Shown in pieces: positions 1 through 8,012 of a DNA stretch of 64,000 nt (positions within the stretch are counted from its first letter, which is position 1; each line of letters starts with the position of its first letter). A model generated the notes under the pieces. It worked only from the letters and a program-made list of their open reading frames with translations, did not search any database and had not been told where the DNA came from. The DNA comes from Steroidobacteraceae bacterium (GTDB lineage Bacteria > Pseudomonadota > Gammaproteobacteria > Steroidobacterales > Steroidobacteraceae). Location: positions 1 to 64,000 of the forward strand of contig JAPZRU010000011.1 of NCBI GenBank assembly GCA_027531255.1, in the 5' to 3' direction. The position numbers and the translations under genes are program-made.

Positions 1-22
1 ACCCCACCGCGCCCCGAGCGGC

Positions 23-102
23 GGGAGTGCCTGCCGGGCCGGCCTTCAAGGCCGGGGCGGCGGAGGCTCCCCACCGTCCGGGCGGGCCGGGCAGGCACTC
101 CC
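23..102. repeat. Nested inverted repeats at the left edge
   Basis: GGGAGTGCCTGCC at 23-35 is matched exactly by its reverse complement at 90-102. Between the arms lies a second hairpin, CCGGCC-TTCAA-GGCCGG, at 39-55. The element lies just beyond the stop codon of the minus-strand apbE gene at 126, so it could act as a transcription terminator or an mRNA 3' structure, although no T-run follows. I see no coding region in bases 1-125. Confidence 0.5.
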
Positions 103-125
103 TCCGCTCGTCGCGCGTGAGCGTG

Positions 126-1142
126 TCAGGGCGGAGCGAGCCCCTTCGAGTACCAGGTCTTCCCGTCGCGGTCGACCACCACCGCGTCGAGCTCCGGGTA
201 GCGCTCGATCAGCGCGATGCCGGCCTCCGGCCCCTTGATGAACACCGCCTTCGAGAAGCCCTCGGTGTCGGTGGCGTTCGGACCGATGATCGTCACGCTG
301 CGCACGCCGCTCGGGCTGTGGCCCGTCCGCGGGTCGATGATGTGGTGGTGGCGCACGCCGTCCTCCTCGAAGTAGCGCTCGTAGTCGCCCGACGTGGAGA
401 TGCCCACGTCGGCGAGCGGCATGCTGAGGATCACGCGGGAGCGGTCATCGGGGTGCCGGATGCCGATCGTCCACGGGCGGCCGCGGCGGTCGCCGAGCAG
501 CCGGGTGTCCCCACCGGCGGTCACGAGCCCGTGCCGCACGCCGAAGCCCTGCAGGATCGCGACGCCGCGATCGCATGCGTAGCCCTTCGCGAGCCCGCCG
601 AGGTCGATGCGCATCCCCTCGCGACCGAAGCGTACCGTGCCCGCCTCGCGATCGAGCTGCAGGTTGCGCCAATTCACGCCGGGCAGCGCGCGTTCGAGTT
701 CGCTCTCCGTCGGCCGCACCCTGCGGCGGTAGTCGTAGAGGTAGCCGACGCTCGCGTAGGTGATGTCGAACGCCCCGTCGGTGCGCGCGGAATAATCGAG
801 CGACTTCGCGATCAGGTCGAACAGTTCGCGGTCGATCCGCACGGGCTCGCGGGCCGCGCGCGCGTTGATCGCGGAGAGCTGGCTGTCCGGCCGATAGTGG
901 CTCATCAAGGCGTCGATGCGGTGCATCTCGTCGATCACCGCATCGACCGCGGCCTGCGCGCGGGCCGGTTCGTCTTGCCACGCCTCGACGTAGATGCGCG
1001 TGCCCATGATCGACTCTTCGCGCTTCGCCCATTCCGCGTGCGCGGCGACGGCGTAGAGCGACAGGACGGCGCAGGCGAGCGCGGCCCACGGCGGAGGCAG
1101 GCGACGGGCGGCGGCGCGCGCGGCAGGTGCGGGAGGCTGCAT
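126..1142 (-). CDS. apbE: FAD:protein FMN transferase (ApbE family)
   Basis: This 338-residue protein belongs to the ApbE family, which attaches FMN from FAD to a Thr or Ser of target flavoproteins in the cell envelope. Visible family motifs are ESIMGTRIYVE near the N-terminus, RIDLGGLAKGYACD in the middle, then TAGGDTRLLG, and HHIIDPRTGHSPSGVRSVTI. A hydrophobic N-terminal stretch ending AAHA suggests export. The ATG at 1142 was chosen because the signal-like segment begins there. It is divergent from the SYLF gene at 1290, so the 147 bp between them should hold both promoters. No Nqr, Rnf or other obvious flavoprotein target lies in the window. Confidence 0.93.
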   Translation of the reverse strand: MQPPAPAARAAARRLPPPWAALACAVLSLYAVAAHAEWAKREESIMGTRIYVEAWQDEPARAQAAVDAVIDEMHRIDALMSHYRPDSQLSAINARAAREPVRIDRELFDLIAKSLDYSARTDGAFDITYASVGYLYDYRRRVRPTESELERALPGVNWRNLQLDREAGTVRFGREGMRIDLGGLAKGYACDRGVAILQGFGVRHGLVTAGGDTRLLGDRRGRPWTIGIRHPDDRSRVILSMPLADVGISTSGDYERYFEEDGVRHHHIIDPRTGHSPSGVRSVTIIGPNATDTEGFSKAVFIKGPEAGIALIERYPELDAVVVDRDGKTWYSKGLAPP

Positions 1143-1289
1143 GCACCGATTATCCCAGACGGGCGCGCCGCGGCCAGCGCGGGCTCGGCTATCATCGGGG
1201 CGCGGCCGTGGCCGCGTGAAACTCCGGCGCGCCGCCGCAGTCGCATGCAGCATCCGCGCCGAAGATCGGCCGACGAGGATGAACCACCG

Positions 1290-2153
1290 ATGAACCTGCC
1301 GCGCACCCTCCATGCCCTGCTCGCTGCCGTCGTGCTCGCAGCGCCCACCTTTTCGGCCCTCCCGGCCGCGGCTGCCTCCCGCGAGGACGCGCGGCTCACG
1401 GAGGCGACCGCCGTGCTCCAGGAGGGCACGCGGATGCGCGACCAGGCTATCCCCGACTGGCTGCTGCGGCGGGCCTACGGGGTCGCCGTGTTCCCGAACG
1501 TCGTGAAGGTCGGGCTCGGCATCGGCGGTCGCGGCGGCCGCGGCGTGCTCGTCGTACGCGACGACCGCGGCCGCTGGAGCAACCCGGCGTTCGTCACGCT
1601 CGCCGGCGGCAGCTTCGGCTGGCAGGCCGGCATCCAGGAGAGCGACATCGTGCTGGTCTTCACGACGCGCAAGAGCGTCGAGGGCATCACCGGCGGCAAG
1701 TTCACGCTGGGCGCCGACGCCTCGGTGGCGGTCGGCCCGGTCGGCCGCCAGGTCTCCGGCTCGACCGACGTGACGCTCGACGCGGAGGTCTATTCCTACT
1801 CGCGCGCCCGCGGGCTGTTCGGCGGCATCGCGATCGACGGCACCGTGATCTCGATCGACCATCGCGGCAACGCGGCGTACTACCAGCGTCGCGGCGTGCT
1901 CGCGTCCGAGATCTTCGCCGCCGACGCGCCGGCCGCGCCCGAGTCGGCGCAGCGCTTCGTCGCGGCGCTGCGCAACCTCGCGCGCGAGGAGGCCGCGCGA
2001 CCCGCTCAGGACGGCACCGCGGCACCGGCTGCGGGTGCCCGGCCCGCGACGACGCCGGAGGCGCGCGACCCGTCGCCGCCCGCCGAGGCCCGCGGCCTCG
2101 AATCCGGTGGCGCGGCGACCTTCCCGCTCGAGGCGGCGCAACCGCCACGCTGA
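1290..2153 (+). CDS. SYLF/Ysc84 lipid-binding domain protein
   Basis: The product is 287 residues with a cleavable signal peptide (about residues 1-28, ending PAAAAS). A SYLF (Ysc84-like) domain follows, recognised by YGVAVFPNVVKVGLGIGGRGGRGVLVVRD, SFGWQAGIQESDIVLVF and the Gly/Ser-rich TLGADASVAVGPVGR. Bacterial SYLF proteins are usually periplasmic or envelope-associated and of uncertain function; the eukaryotic domain binds phosphoinositides. The C-terminal 60 or so residues are Ala/Pro-rich and look unstructured. It is divergent from apbE and 50 bp upstream of the dehydrogenase gene at 2204, so the two could be co-transcribed. Confidence 0.85.
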   Translation: MNLPRTLHALLAAVVLAAPTFSALPAAAASREDARLTEATAVLQEGTRMRDQAIPDWLLRRAYGVAVFPNVVKVGLGIGGRGGRGVLVVRDDRGRWSNPAFVTLAGGSFGWQAGIQESDIVLVFTTRKSVEGITGGKFTLGADASVAVGPVGRQVSGSTDVTLDAEVYSYSRARGLFGGIAIDGTVISIDHRGNAAYYQRRGVLASEIFAADAPAAPESAQRFVAALRNLAREEAARPAQDGTAAPAAGARPATTPEARDPSPPAEARGLESGGAATFPLEAAQPPR

Positions 2154-2203
2154 ACGAAGACGGCCCCGCGGGCGACCGCAGCGACGGACACGGGAGGATT
2201 CGA

Positions 2204-3004
2204 ATGGGCGTGTGCAGCATCGGGATCGTGGGACTCGGCAGCATGGGACAGCCGATGGCGCGACGGCTCGCCCGCGCCGGTCACCCGGTGATCGCCTGGA
2301 ACCGCACGCCGGGGCGCGCGGAAGCGCTGCATCCCGAGGGCGTGAAGATCGCCGATTCCCCTGCCGAAGCGGCACGTGCCGACGTGCTGATCTCGATGCT
2401 GTCGGACGACGCCGCACTCGAGGAAGTCGTGCTGCCGGGCGGGCGGCCGCTCGGTGCGGCCGGCCTCGTGCACGTCAGCATGAGCACCGTGAGCGACGCG
2501 CTCGCGACGCGCCTCGCCGCGGCTCATGCGGCCGCCGGCCAGGCCTTCGTAGCGGCGCCCGTGTTCGGCGCACCGGACGCGGCGCAGGCCGGCAAGCTCG
2601 TGATCGCGGCCGCCGGCGAGCGGTCCGCGGTGGAACGCGTGCGCCCCCTGCTGGAGGTCCTGGGACGCGTGGACCAGGTCGGCATCGACCCCGCGAGCGC
2701 CTGCGTGGTGAAGGCCGCGGGCAACTTCCTGATGGCGGCGGTCGTCGAGTCGCTGCGCGACTCGCTGACGCTCGTGCACGCGGCCGGCGTCGACCCGCGG
2801 CAGTTCGTCGGGATCGTCACGCAGTCGCTGTTCCCGACGCCGGTCTACCAGTTCCTCGGCGGCACGCTCGCGGGCAAGCTCGTCGAGGGCGCGCCGCGCG
2901 TGCCGAACCCGTTCGCGAAGAGCGCCGCGCTGTCGCTCGCCTCCGCGCGGCGCCTCGGGGTCGCGCTGCCGGTGCTCGAGCGCGTAGCCGAATCCGGCCG
3001 CTAG
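2204..3004 (+). CDS. NAD(P)-dependent beta-hydroxyacid dehydrogenase family protein (short)
   Basis: At 266 residues this is a member of the 6-phosphogluconate/3-hydroxyisobutyrate dehydrogenase superfamily. The N-terminal Rossmann motif is [21 protein letters not shown], followed by WNRTPGRAE; the substrate motif [16 protein letters not shown] and the catalytic-lysine region VVKAAGNFL are present. Family members are usually about 290 residues. This one stops shortly after the [20 protein letters not shown] helix, so the end of the all-helical C-terminal domain is missing. A strong GGGAGG Shine-Dalgarno sequence supports the ATG at 2204. Its TAG stop shares the palindrome CTAG (3001-3004) with the stop of msrA on the other strand. 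The exact substrate cannot be assigned. Confidence 0.85.
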   Translation: MGVCSIGIVGLGSMGQPMARRLARAGHPVIAWNRTPGRAEALHPEGVKIADSPAEAARADVLISMLSDDAALEEVVLPGGRPLGAAGLVHVSMSTVSDALATRLAAAHAAAGQAFVAAPVFGAPDAAQAGKLVIAAAGERSAVERVRPLLEVLGRVDQVGIDPASACVVKAAGNFLMAAVVESLRDSLTLVHAAGVDPRQFVGIVTQSLFPTPVYQFLGGTLAGKLVEGAPRVPNPFAKSAALSLASARRLGVALPVLERVAESGR

Positions 3005-3651
3005 GTCGCGAGGCCCACGGGGCAGGCCACGCCCGTCCCGCCGATGCCGCAGTACCCGCCCGGATTCTTCGCGAGGTACTGCTGGTGGTACTCCTCGGCG
3101 TAGTAGTACTCCGGCATCGACGCGATCTCGGTCGTGATCGCGCCGTGCCCCGCGGCGGAGAGCGCGCGCTGGTAGGCGTCGCGCGAACGCCCGGCGGCGC
3201 CCCGCTGTACCTCGTCCAGGCAGTAGATCGCGGAGCGGTACTGCGTGCCGACGTCGTTGCCCTGGCGCATGCCCTGCGTGGGGTCGTGCGATTCCCAGAA
3301 CACCTGCAGCAGCTGCTCGTAGCTCACCTGCCGCGGGTCGAAAGCGACCCGCACCACCTCGGTGTGCCCCGTGTTGCCGGTGCAGACTTCCTCGTAGGTG
3401 GGGTTCGGCGTGTAGCCGCCGGCGTAACCGACCGACGTCGACCAGACGCCGGGCTGCTGCCAGAACTTGCGCTCGGCGCCCCAGAAGCAGCCGAGCCCGA
3501 ACACCGCGAGCTCGAGTCCCTCGGGGAACGGGGGCACGATCCGGTTCCCGTTGACGAAGTGCCGCGCCGGCACGCGCAGCGACTCGGGACGGCCGGGCAG
3601 CGCCTCGTCGCGGGCGGGCATCACGGTCTTCCTGCGCTGGAATAGGCTCAT
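3001..3651 (-). CDS. msrA: Peptide-methionine (S)-S-oxide reductase
   Basis: MsrA reduces the S-epimer of methionine sulfoxide in proteins and as the free amino acid. The 216-residue protein carries the catalytic motif [12 protein letters not shown] with Cys55, then [27 protein letters not shown] and YRSAIY. The C-terminal Gly-rich [11 protein letters not shown] places two resolving Cys candidates near the end. The start at MSLFQRRK was chosen over more upstream codons because the family N-terminus, which precedes the [10 protein letters not shown] segment, fits it. It is convergent with the dehydrogenase gene, with a 4-bp overlap, and divergent from the VOC gene at 3734. Confidence 0.96.
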   Translation of the reverse strand: MSLFQRRKTVMPARDEALPGRPESLRVPARHFVNGNRIVPPFPEGLELAVFGLGCFWGAERKFWQQPGVWSTSVGYAGGYTPNPTYEEVCTGNTGHTEVVRVAFDPRQVSYEQLLQVFWESHDPTQGMRQGNDVGTQYRSAIYCLDEVQRGAAGRSRDAYQRALSAAGHGAITTEIASMPEYYYAEEYHQQYLAKNPGGYCGIGGTGVACPVGLAT

Positions 3652-3733
3652 CGTCGGCTCCGTTGGGGCTCCACCATTGTATCCAGTATCCTTCGCGCCC
3701 GGTCCCGCCCGGACCGGCACGACGGACGCGAGC

Positions 3734-4699
3734 ATGATCTCCGGCATCGAATGCGTGACCCTGGGGGTGCGCGACCTCGACGGCGCGCTGGGCCTGTTCC
3801 GCGACGTGTTCGGCTACCGCGTCGAATCGGACACGCGCGCGTCCGTCAGCCTCCTGTCGGTCTGGGGCCTCAGGCCCTACGCCGACGTGCGGCTGGTCGA
3901 ACTTTCGTGCGACGGCTACGCCTTCGGCCGCCTGCGGCTCGCGCAGTTCCCGGACGAGGGCCCGGCCACCCGCGACGACTTCGGCCCCGCGGCGCCGGAT
4001 GCACCGACGGCGGCGGGCCCGAAGGCGCTCGATCTCTACGTCGCGCCGCCGATGTCGGCCGCGCTCGACGTCGCGGTGCGCAGCGGCTGCATGCTCCGCG
4101 CGGGACCCGTGCGCTTCGCGGTGCGCGACACCGAGACCGAGGAGGCGCTGCTGACCGGCCCCGCCCGGCTGCCGCTGCTGCTGATGGTCGGGCACCGGCA
4201 TCCGAAGCGGGCCCAGCGGGAGGTGCCCCCGCCCGGACGCACGAGCGAGGTCGCCACCGTGTCCGTGGTCACCGCCGACCTCGACGCCACGCGCCGCTTC
4301 TACGTCGACGGCCTCGGCTTGACGGCCGACGGCGTCGACGACGAGTTGCACGGCGACGACCGTGCCAGGGTCTGCCGCCTGCTCGGCGTGCCGGAGGACA
4401 CGCGGGTCAGCCTGGTGCTGTTCCGGGACCCGGCACAGCCGAGCGGCAAGGTGCTCGCGGTGCATTTCCACGACCGAACGACGCCCACCCTCGCCCACGC
4501 GATGCGGCCGGGCAACCTCGGCATCAGCCTGTTCAGCACGCGGTGCCCGAACCTCGAGGCGCTGCGCGAGCGACTGGAGTCGGCCGGCACGCGCGAGCAC
4601 CTGCCGATCCTGCACGTCGCGCTCGGCGACGGCATGCCCGCACGGACGATGCTGGCACGCGGCCCGAACGGCGAACTCTTCGAATTCATCGAGCGCTGA
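3734..4699 (+). CDS. Tandem VOC (glyoxalase/bleomycin resistance) domain protein
   Basis: The 321-residue product holds two vicinal-oxygen-chelate modules. The first opens with [26 protein letters not shown]. The second begins near residue 172 with [22 protein letters not shown] and ends [21 protein letters not shown], where the terminal Glu is in the position of a metal ligand. Two fused modules are the layout of extradiol dioxygenases and some glyoxalase-like enzymes, but I cannot name a substrate. It stands alone, divergent from msrA, and abuts the convergent phospholipase D gene with one base between the stops. Confidence 0.8.
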   Translation: MISGIECVTLGVRDLDGALGLFRDVFGYRVESDTRASVSLLSVWGLRPYADVRLVELSCDGYAFGRLRLAQFPDEGPATRDDFGPAAPDAPTAAGPKALDLYVAPPMSAALDVAVRSGCMLRAGPVRFAVRDTETEEALLTGPARLPLLLMVGHRHPKRAQREVPPPGRTSEVATVSVVTADLDATRRFYVDGLGLTADGVDDELHGDDRARVCRLLGVPEDTRVSLVLFRDPAQPSGKVLAVHFHDRTTPTLAHAMRPGNLGISLFSTRCPNLEALRERLESAGTREHLPILHVALGDGMPARTMLARGPNGELFEFIER

Positions 4700-4700
4700 G

Positions 4701-6305
4701 TCAGAGCAGCGAGTCGATCCCGGGGACGCGCGCGAGCACCGTCACGAGCGCGCGGAGCTGCCACGTGGTGTCCGGCTCGTGGTGTTCGCGCACGAGCCGG
4801 CCGTCCCGCTCCCCCGTCCAGACCAGCCGCCCGTCCTCGAGCGTCACGCGCCAGGCACGGTGGGGCTCGAAGGTCGTCTCGACCATCCGCGCGAGCCGCT
4901 CGGCGACCGCGGCATCGTGCACGAACAGGCCGATCTCGGTGTTCAGTTCGCGCGAGCGCGGGTCGAGGTTGAAGCTGCCTACCCACGCCACGCGACGGTC
5001 GAACACCATCACCTTGGAGTGCAGCGAGGCCTCGCTCGCGCTGCCGTCGACCGGTGCCCCCCGGTTGCGCAGCCCGCGGCGTTGCGGGCGGGTCCGCGCG
5101 GCCTCGCGCTGGAACTCGTAGAGTTCGACGCCCATCCGGAGCAGTGCGCGGCGGCGCTTCTGGTAGCCGGCGTGCACCGCCGCGACGTCGGTGGACGAGA
5201 GCGAGTTGGTCAGGATCCGCGTGCGCACGCCGCGCCCGCGCGCGTGCGCGAACAGCCGCATGCCGGTTCGCCGCGGGACGAAGTAGGCCGACTCGATCAG
5301 CAACTCCTCGCGCGTCCGCGCCATCTCCTCGTTGAGTCGCACGCCGACCGCCGACTTCGGCTCCCCGCGGGGCGCGACCTTGCCGGGTTCGTCGACGACG
5401 ACTTCGACGCTCGCCCACTGCAGGTTCTCGTGAGCCGCCAGCAGCGACTGCAGCCAGTCGCGCCGCGCCGCCGGGAACGAACCCTCGAACCGCTCGTTCT
5501 GGCGCGCATAGGTCGCGAGCGCGCGGCGCAGGCGGTCGCCGTCTTCCACCGTGGGCTGCACGTCGACCAGCGACTCGGCCGGGTACGCCCACGGGCTGTT
5601 CCAGTAGAGGTCGAACGCGCGCGTGATCTCGCGCGCGGCCGGCCCGACCACGAGCAGGTCGACGTCGCGGAAGTTCGGCTGCTCGCGGTCGAAGTTGAAG
5701 TAGTTGTCGCCGATGTTGCGGCCGCCGACGATCGCAGCCATGCCGTCCACGGCGTAGATCTTGTTGTGCATGCGCCGGTTGGCGCGCGCCAGGTCGAACA
5801 CGTACTGGAACGGGCGCGTCCAGCGTTCGCGGAACCGCATCGGGTTAAAGACGCGCACCTGGATGTTGCGATGCCGGTCGATGCTCGCCAGCTGCAGGTC
5901 GCGCCCGACGTTGTTGCTGTCGTCGATCAGCAGGCGCACGCGGACGCCGCGCTCCGCGGCGGCGGCGAGCCGGTGCAGCAGGATCAGCCCGCTGTCGTCG
6001 TTCTCGTAGATGTAGTACTGGACGTCGACCGTGCGATCGGCGACGTCGGCGAGGGATACCCGCGACAGCCACGCGAGCGGCCCGTCGTCGAGGATCGCGA
6101 CGCCGGAATGGCCCGGCCTGCGGGCCAGCGGCTCGGCGAACGCGCGCGCGAGACGCGTGCCGTCGTCCTCGATCGCGACGCTCGGTGTGCGTTCGACCTC
6201 GGGGCGCAGCGCGGTGCACGCGACCGTGGCCACCACGAGCGCGCAGGCCGTCGCGAACGCGATCGCGCGCAACGGACGGACGGGACGAACGCATCGCGCA
6301 GGCAT
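4701..6305 (-). CDS. Phospholipase D family lipoprotein (cardiolipin synthase-like)
   Basis: The 534-residue protein has the two HxKxxxxD signatures of the PLD superfamily: HNKIYAVDG at His180 and HSKVMVFDRR at His429, each followed by the GG/S region (AAIVGGRN and AWVGSFN). These histidines form the phosphatidyl-enzyme intermediate in phosphodiester transfer. The N-terminus is a lipoprotein-like signal with a lipobox ending VVATVAC (Cys30), so it probably acts in the periplasm, anchored to a membrane. The architecture fits the YmdC/ClsC-like group of cardiolipin synthases or a secreted phospholipase D. Its stop abuts that of the VOC gene. Confidence 0.9.
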   Translation of the reverse strand: MPARCVRPVRPLRAIAFATACALVVATVACTALRPEVERTPSVAIEDDGTRLARAFAEPLARRPGHSGVAILDDGPLAWLSRVSLADVADRTVDVQYYIYENDDSGLILLHRLAAAAERGVRVRLLIDDSNNVGRDLQLASIDRHRNIQVRVFNPMRFRERWTRPFQYVFDLARANRRMHNKIYAVDGMAAIVGGRNIGDNYFNFDREQPNFRDVDLLVVGPAAREITRAFDLYWNSPWAYPAESLVDVQPTVEDGDRLRRALATYARQNERFEGSFPAARRDWLQSLLAAHENLQWASVEVVVDEPGKVAPRGEPKSAVGVRLNEEMARTREELLIESAYFVPRRTGMRLFAHARGRGVRTRILTNSLSSTDVAAVHAGYQKRRRALLRMGVELYEFQREAARTRPQRRGLRNRGAPVDGSASEASLHSKVMVFDRRVAWVGSFNLDPRSRELNTEIGLFVHDAAVAERLARMVETTFEPHRAWRVTLEDGRLVWTGERDGRLVREHHEPDTTWQLRALVTVLARVPGIDSLL

Positions 6306-6413
6306 GCCCGGATCGTACGGGCACTGCGCGCGGTTCCGTTGCGAGGCGGCAAATGCGCCACGGGACGCGCGGCCGCGTGCGCACCGGCGTCGGATTCGGG
6401 AGCCGCGGGCGGC

Positions 6414-6824
6414 TCAGCCGGCGGGCGGGGTCGGGGCCGACGCCGTGCCGGCGGCCGCGGGCGGGTCGATTGCCACCGGCGAGCTGTAGGGGTCGAAACG
6501 CCGGGTGGAGTCCTCGGTCGCGCGGCGTTCGCGCTCCTCGCGCTGGCGGCGCAGCTCGCGCTGTCGTTCGAACTCGGCCTGCCGCGCCGCCTCGCGCGCG
6601 GCGTCCTGGCGCGCCGCCAGCCGCTCGGTGGCCGTGCGCGCGTTCGCGCACTCGGGATCCCCGGCGAGCTCGCGCTGCTCCGCGCAACGACTGACGAGCC
6701 CCTGCAACACGACCGGGTCTGCCATCAGCTCGCTGACGGTCCGCGGACGTGGCTCGGGCGCGCCGCAGGCGGCGACGAGCAGTGCCCCCGTCACTAGACC
6801 GATGCAGTCGCGTACGCGCGCCAT
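6414..6824 (-). CDS. Small lipoprotein, EexN-like
   Basis: This 136-residue protein has a lipoprotein signal ending LLVAACGAPEP. The segment after it, PRTVSELMADPVVLQGLVSRC, followed by a second Cys in GDPECANA, resembles EexN-family lipoproteins, named after entry-exclusion proteins of conjugative plasmids but common in chromosomes with unknown roles. The middle (about residues 65-105) is a charged, Arg/Glu-rich helix with coiled-coil character (QRELRRQREERERRA), and the tail is Pro/Ala-rich. No conjugation genes are nearby, so an entry-exclusion role is not supported. It lies 108 bp downstream of the start of the phospholipase D gene, on the same strand. Confidence 0.65.
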   Translation of the reverse strand: MARVRDCIGLVTGALLVAACGAPEPRPRTVSELMADPVVLQGLVSRCAEQRELAGDPECANARTATERLAARQDAAREAARQAEFERQRELRRQREERERRATEDSTRRFDPYSSPVAIDPPAAAGTASAPTPPAG

Positions 6825-6870
6825 GGATTCGGGCCTCCTCGCCCCCCGGGGCCGCCGCCTTATGGTAAGA

Positions 6871-6886
6871 AAAGGGCCGGCCCTTT
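6871..6886. repeat. 16-bp perfect palindrome
   Basis: AAAGGGCCGGCCCTTT is self-complementary over its full length. It lies between the minus-strand lipoprotein gene (start 6824) and the plus-strand kinase-like gene (start 7013), so it could be a regulator-binding site or a small hairpin in either leader. Confidence 0.4.
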
Positions 6887-6899
6887 CCCACCTCCCGAT

Positions 6900-6915
6900 C
6901 GTGAACTGGATCACG
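6900..6915 (+). promoter_or_regulatory. Candidate CRP-family binding site
   Basis: CGTGA-ACTGGA-TCACG is an inverted repeat with the N6 spacing of the CRP consensus TGTGA-N6-TCACA. It differs only at the outer base of each arm. It lies about 98 bp upstream of the GTG start at 7013 and 76 bp upstream of the lipoprotein start at 6824. This is a single-site match by eye; assignment to CRP, Vfr or Clp is inference. Confidence 0.35.
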
Positions 6916-7012
6916 GTTTGCGTGCGGGCTCCCCGTGCACGGAAGCCCAAGGGCCGCCACCGTCACGAACCGTGGGGCGCGTCGATTTTCCTGGGCCCGC
7001 GAGGGTGACGAC

Positions 7013-7681
7013 GTGACTCCGGACCCGGAGCTGCTGAAGCGCGATCTGTTCGGCACCGTCCGCCGGGAGCGCCGCGGCGAGGCGTGGCTCGTGGTGCGCG
7101 ACACCGCGACGGCGGCACGGTGGGTGCGCGGAGTGGCGCGGCGGCTGGCCGCGCGTGAAGCCCGCGCGCTCGAGCGCCTGCAAGGTCTCGACGGGGTCCC
7201 GCATCTGGTCGACTGGGACGGCCGGCGGCTGGTGCGCACCTGGCTCGCCGGCGAGCCGATGCAGATCGGGCGGCCGCGCGACGCCGCCTACTTCGCGCGC
7301 GCGCTTGCGCTGCTGCGCGCCGTCCATCGCGCGGGGGTGGCGCACCGCGACCTCGCGAAGGAACCGAACTGGCTCGTCCGTCAAGACGGCAGCCCTGCAC
7401 TGGTCGACTTCCAGCTGGCCCTCGCGGCGCCGCGCCGTTCGGGATGGTTCCGCCTGTGGGCCCGGGAGGATCTCCGGCACTGGCTGAAGCACAAGCGCAG
7501 CTACCGGCCCGACCGACTCACGGCGCGGCAGCGCCGCATCCTAGCGACGCCCGCGTGGCCGAGCCGCATCTGGATGCGATACGCGAAGCCGATCTACCGT
7601 TTCGTCACGCGCCGGCTGCTCGGCTGGGCGGACCGCGAAGGCGCGGGAGACCGGCGGCACCGACCACACCCGCGGCGTTGA
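7013..7681 (+). CDS. Kinase-fold protein related to lipopolysaccharide core (WaaP/InaA-like) or RIO kinases
   Basis: The 222-residue product has a protein-kinase-like catalytic core: HRDLAKEPNWLV (HRD with the downstream Asn, around residues 115-126) and LVDFQLAL, a DFQ variant of the metal-binding DFG. HRD.AK.PN plus DFQ is typical of 3-deoxy-D-manno-octulosonic acid kinase and RIO-type enzymes, not of eukaryotic-like Ser/Thr kinases. The glycine-rich loop is weak. The GTG at 7013 was chosen because GAGGGTGAC lies just upstream and the preceding codons read as unlikely protein. The C-terminus is basic, compatible with a membrane-surface role. Its substrate cannot be fixed from context. Confidence 0.75.
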   Translation: MTPDPELLKRDLFGTVRRERRGEAWLVVRDTATAARWVRGVARRLAAREARALERLQGLDGVPHLVDWDGRRLVRTWLAGEPMQIGRPRDAAYFARALALLRAVHRAGVAHRDLAKEPNWLVRQDGSPALVDFQLALAAPRRSGWFRLWAREDLRHWLKHKRSYRPDRLTARQRRILATPAWPSRIWMRYAKPIYRFVTRRLLGWADREGAGDRRHRPHPRR

Positions 7682-7729
7682 GGGGTCCGCGCCGATCCGC
7701 TACCTTGCGACCCCGCCTCGGAGCCCGTC

Positions 7730-7996
7730 ATGACCATCGCGCACGATCACAACCTGCACCGCCCCGCCCCGCCCCCGGTCCGGCCCTACGGCATCCGCGT
7801 GTCGTTGCCGCCGGGCGATCCGTTCCGCCGTCTCCTCGGCGAGGACTGGCAGCGCGAACACTGGTACGCCACCGCCGGGGAACGCGACGCGGCGCTGCAC
7901 GAGATGAGCCGCCGCCACGAGTACTCGCGCATCGGCGACCGGCCCGCGCTGACGTTCGAGCGCATCCAGAAGCTGGCGGAGGGCCGCGCGCGCTGA
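7730..7996 (+). CDS. Hypothetical small protein, 88 residues
   Basis: I do not recognise this family. The predicted protein has a His/Pro-rich start, then a compact region with GIRVSLPPGDPFRRLLGEDW, an aromatic WYATAGERDAALHEM segment and a terminal helix TFERIQKLAE. There is no signal peptide or membrane segment. A GGAG sequence precedes the ATG and the gene follows the kinase-like gene by 48 bp, so co-transcription is possible. The mixed-charge, non-repetitive composition and fit to the local layout suggest a real gene. The convergent patatin gene ends 16 bp downstream. Confidence 0.6.
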   Translation: MTIAHDHNLHRPAPPPVRPYGIRVSLPPGDPFRRLLGEDWQREHWYATAGERDAALHEMSRRHEYSRIGDRPALTFERIQKLAEGRAR

Positions 7997-8012
7997 GTCG
8001 CGCCGAACGAGT

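Noticed and set aside
27-1289. Long plus-strand open reading across the apbE gene
   Set aside because: It is antisense to a clear ApbE protein, rich in Arg/Ala/Val/Asp and without any motif; only the part from 1290 is a real gene.
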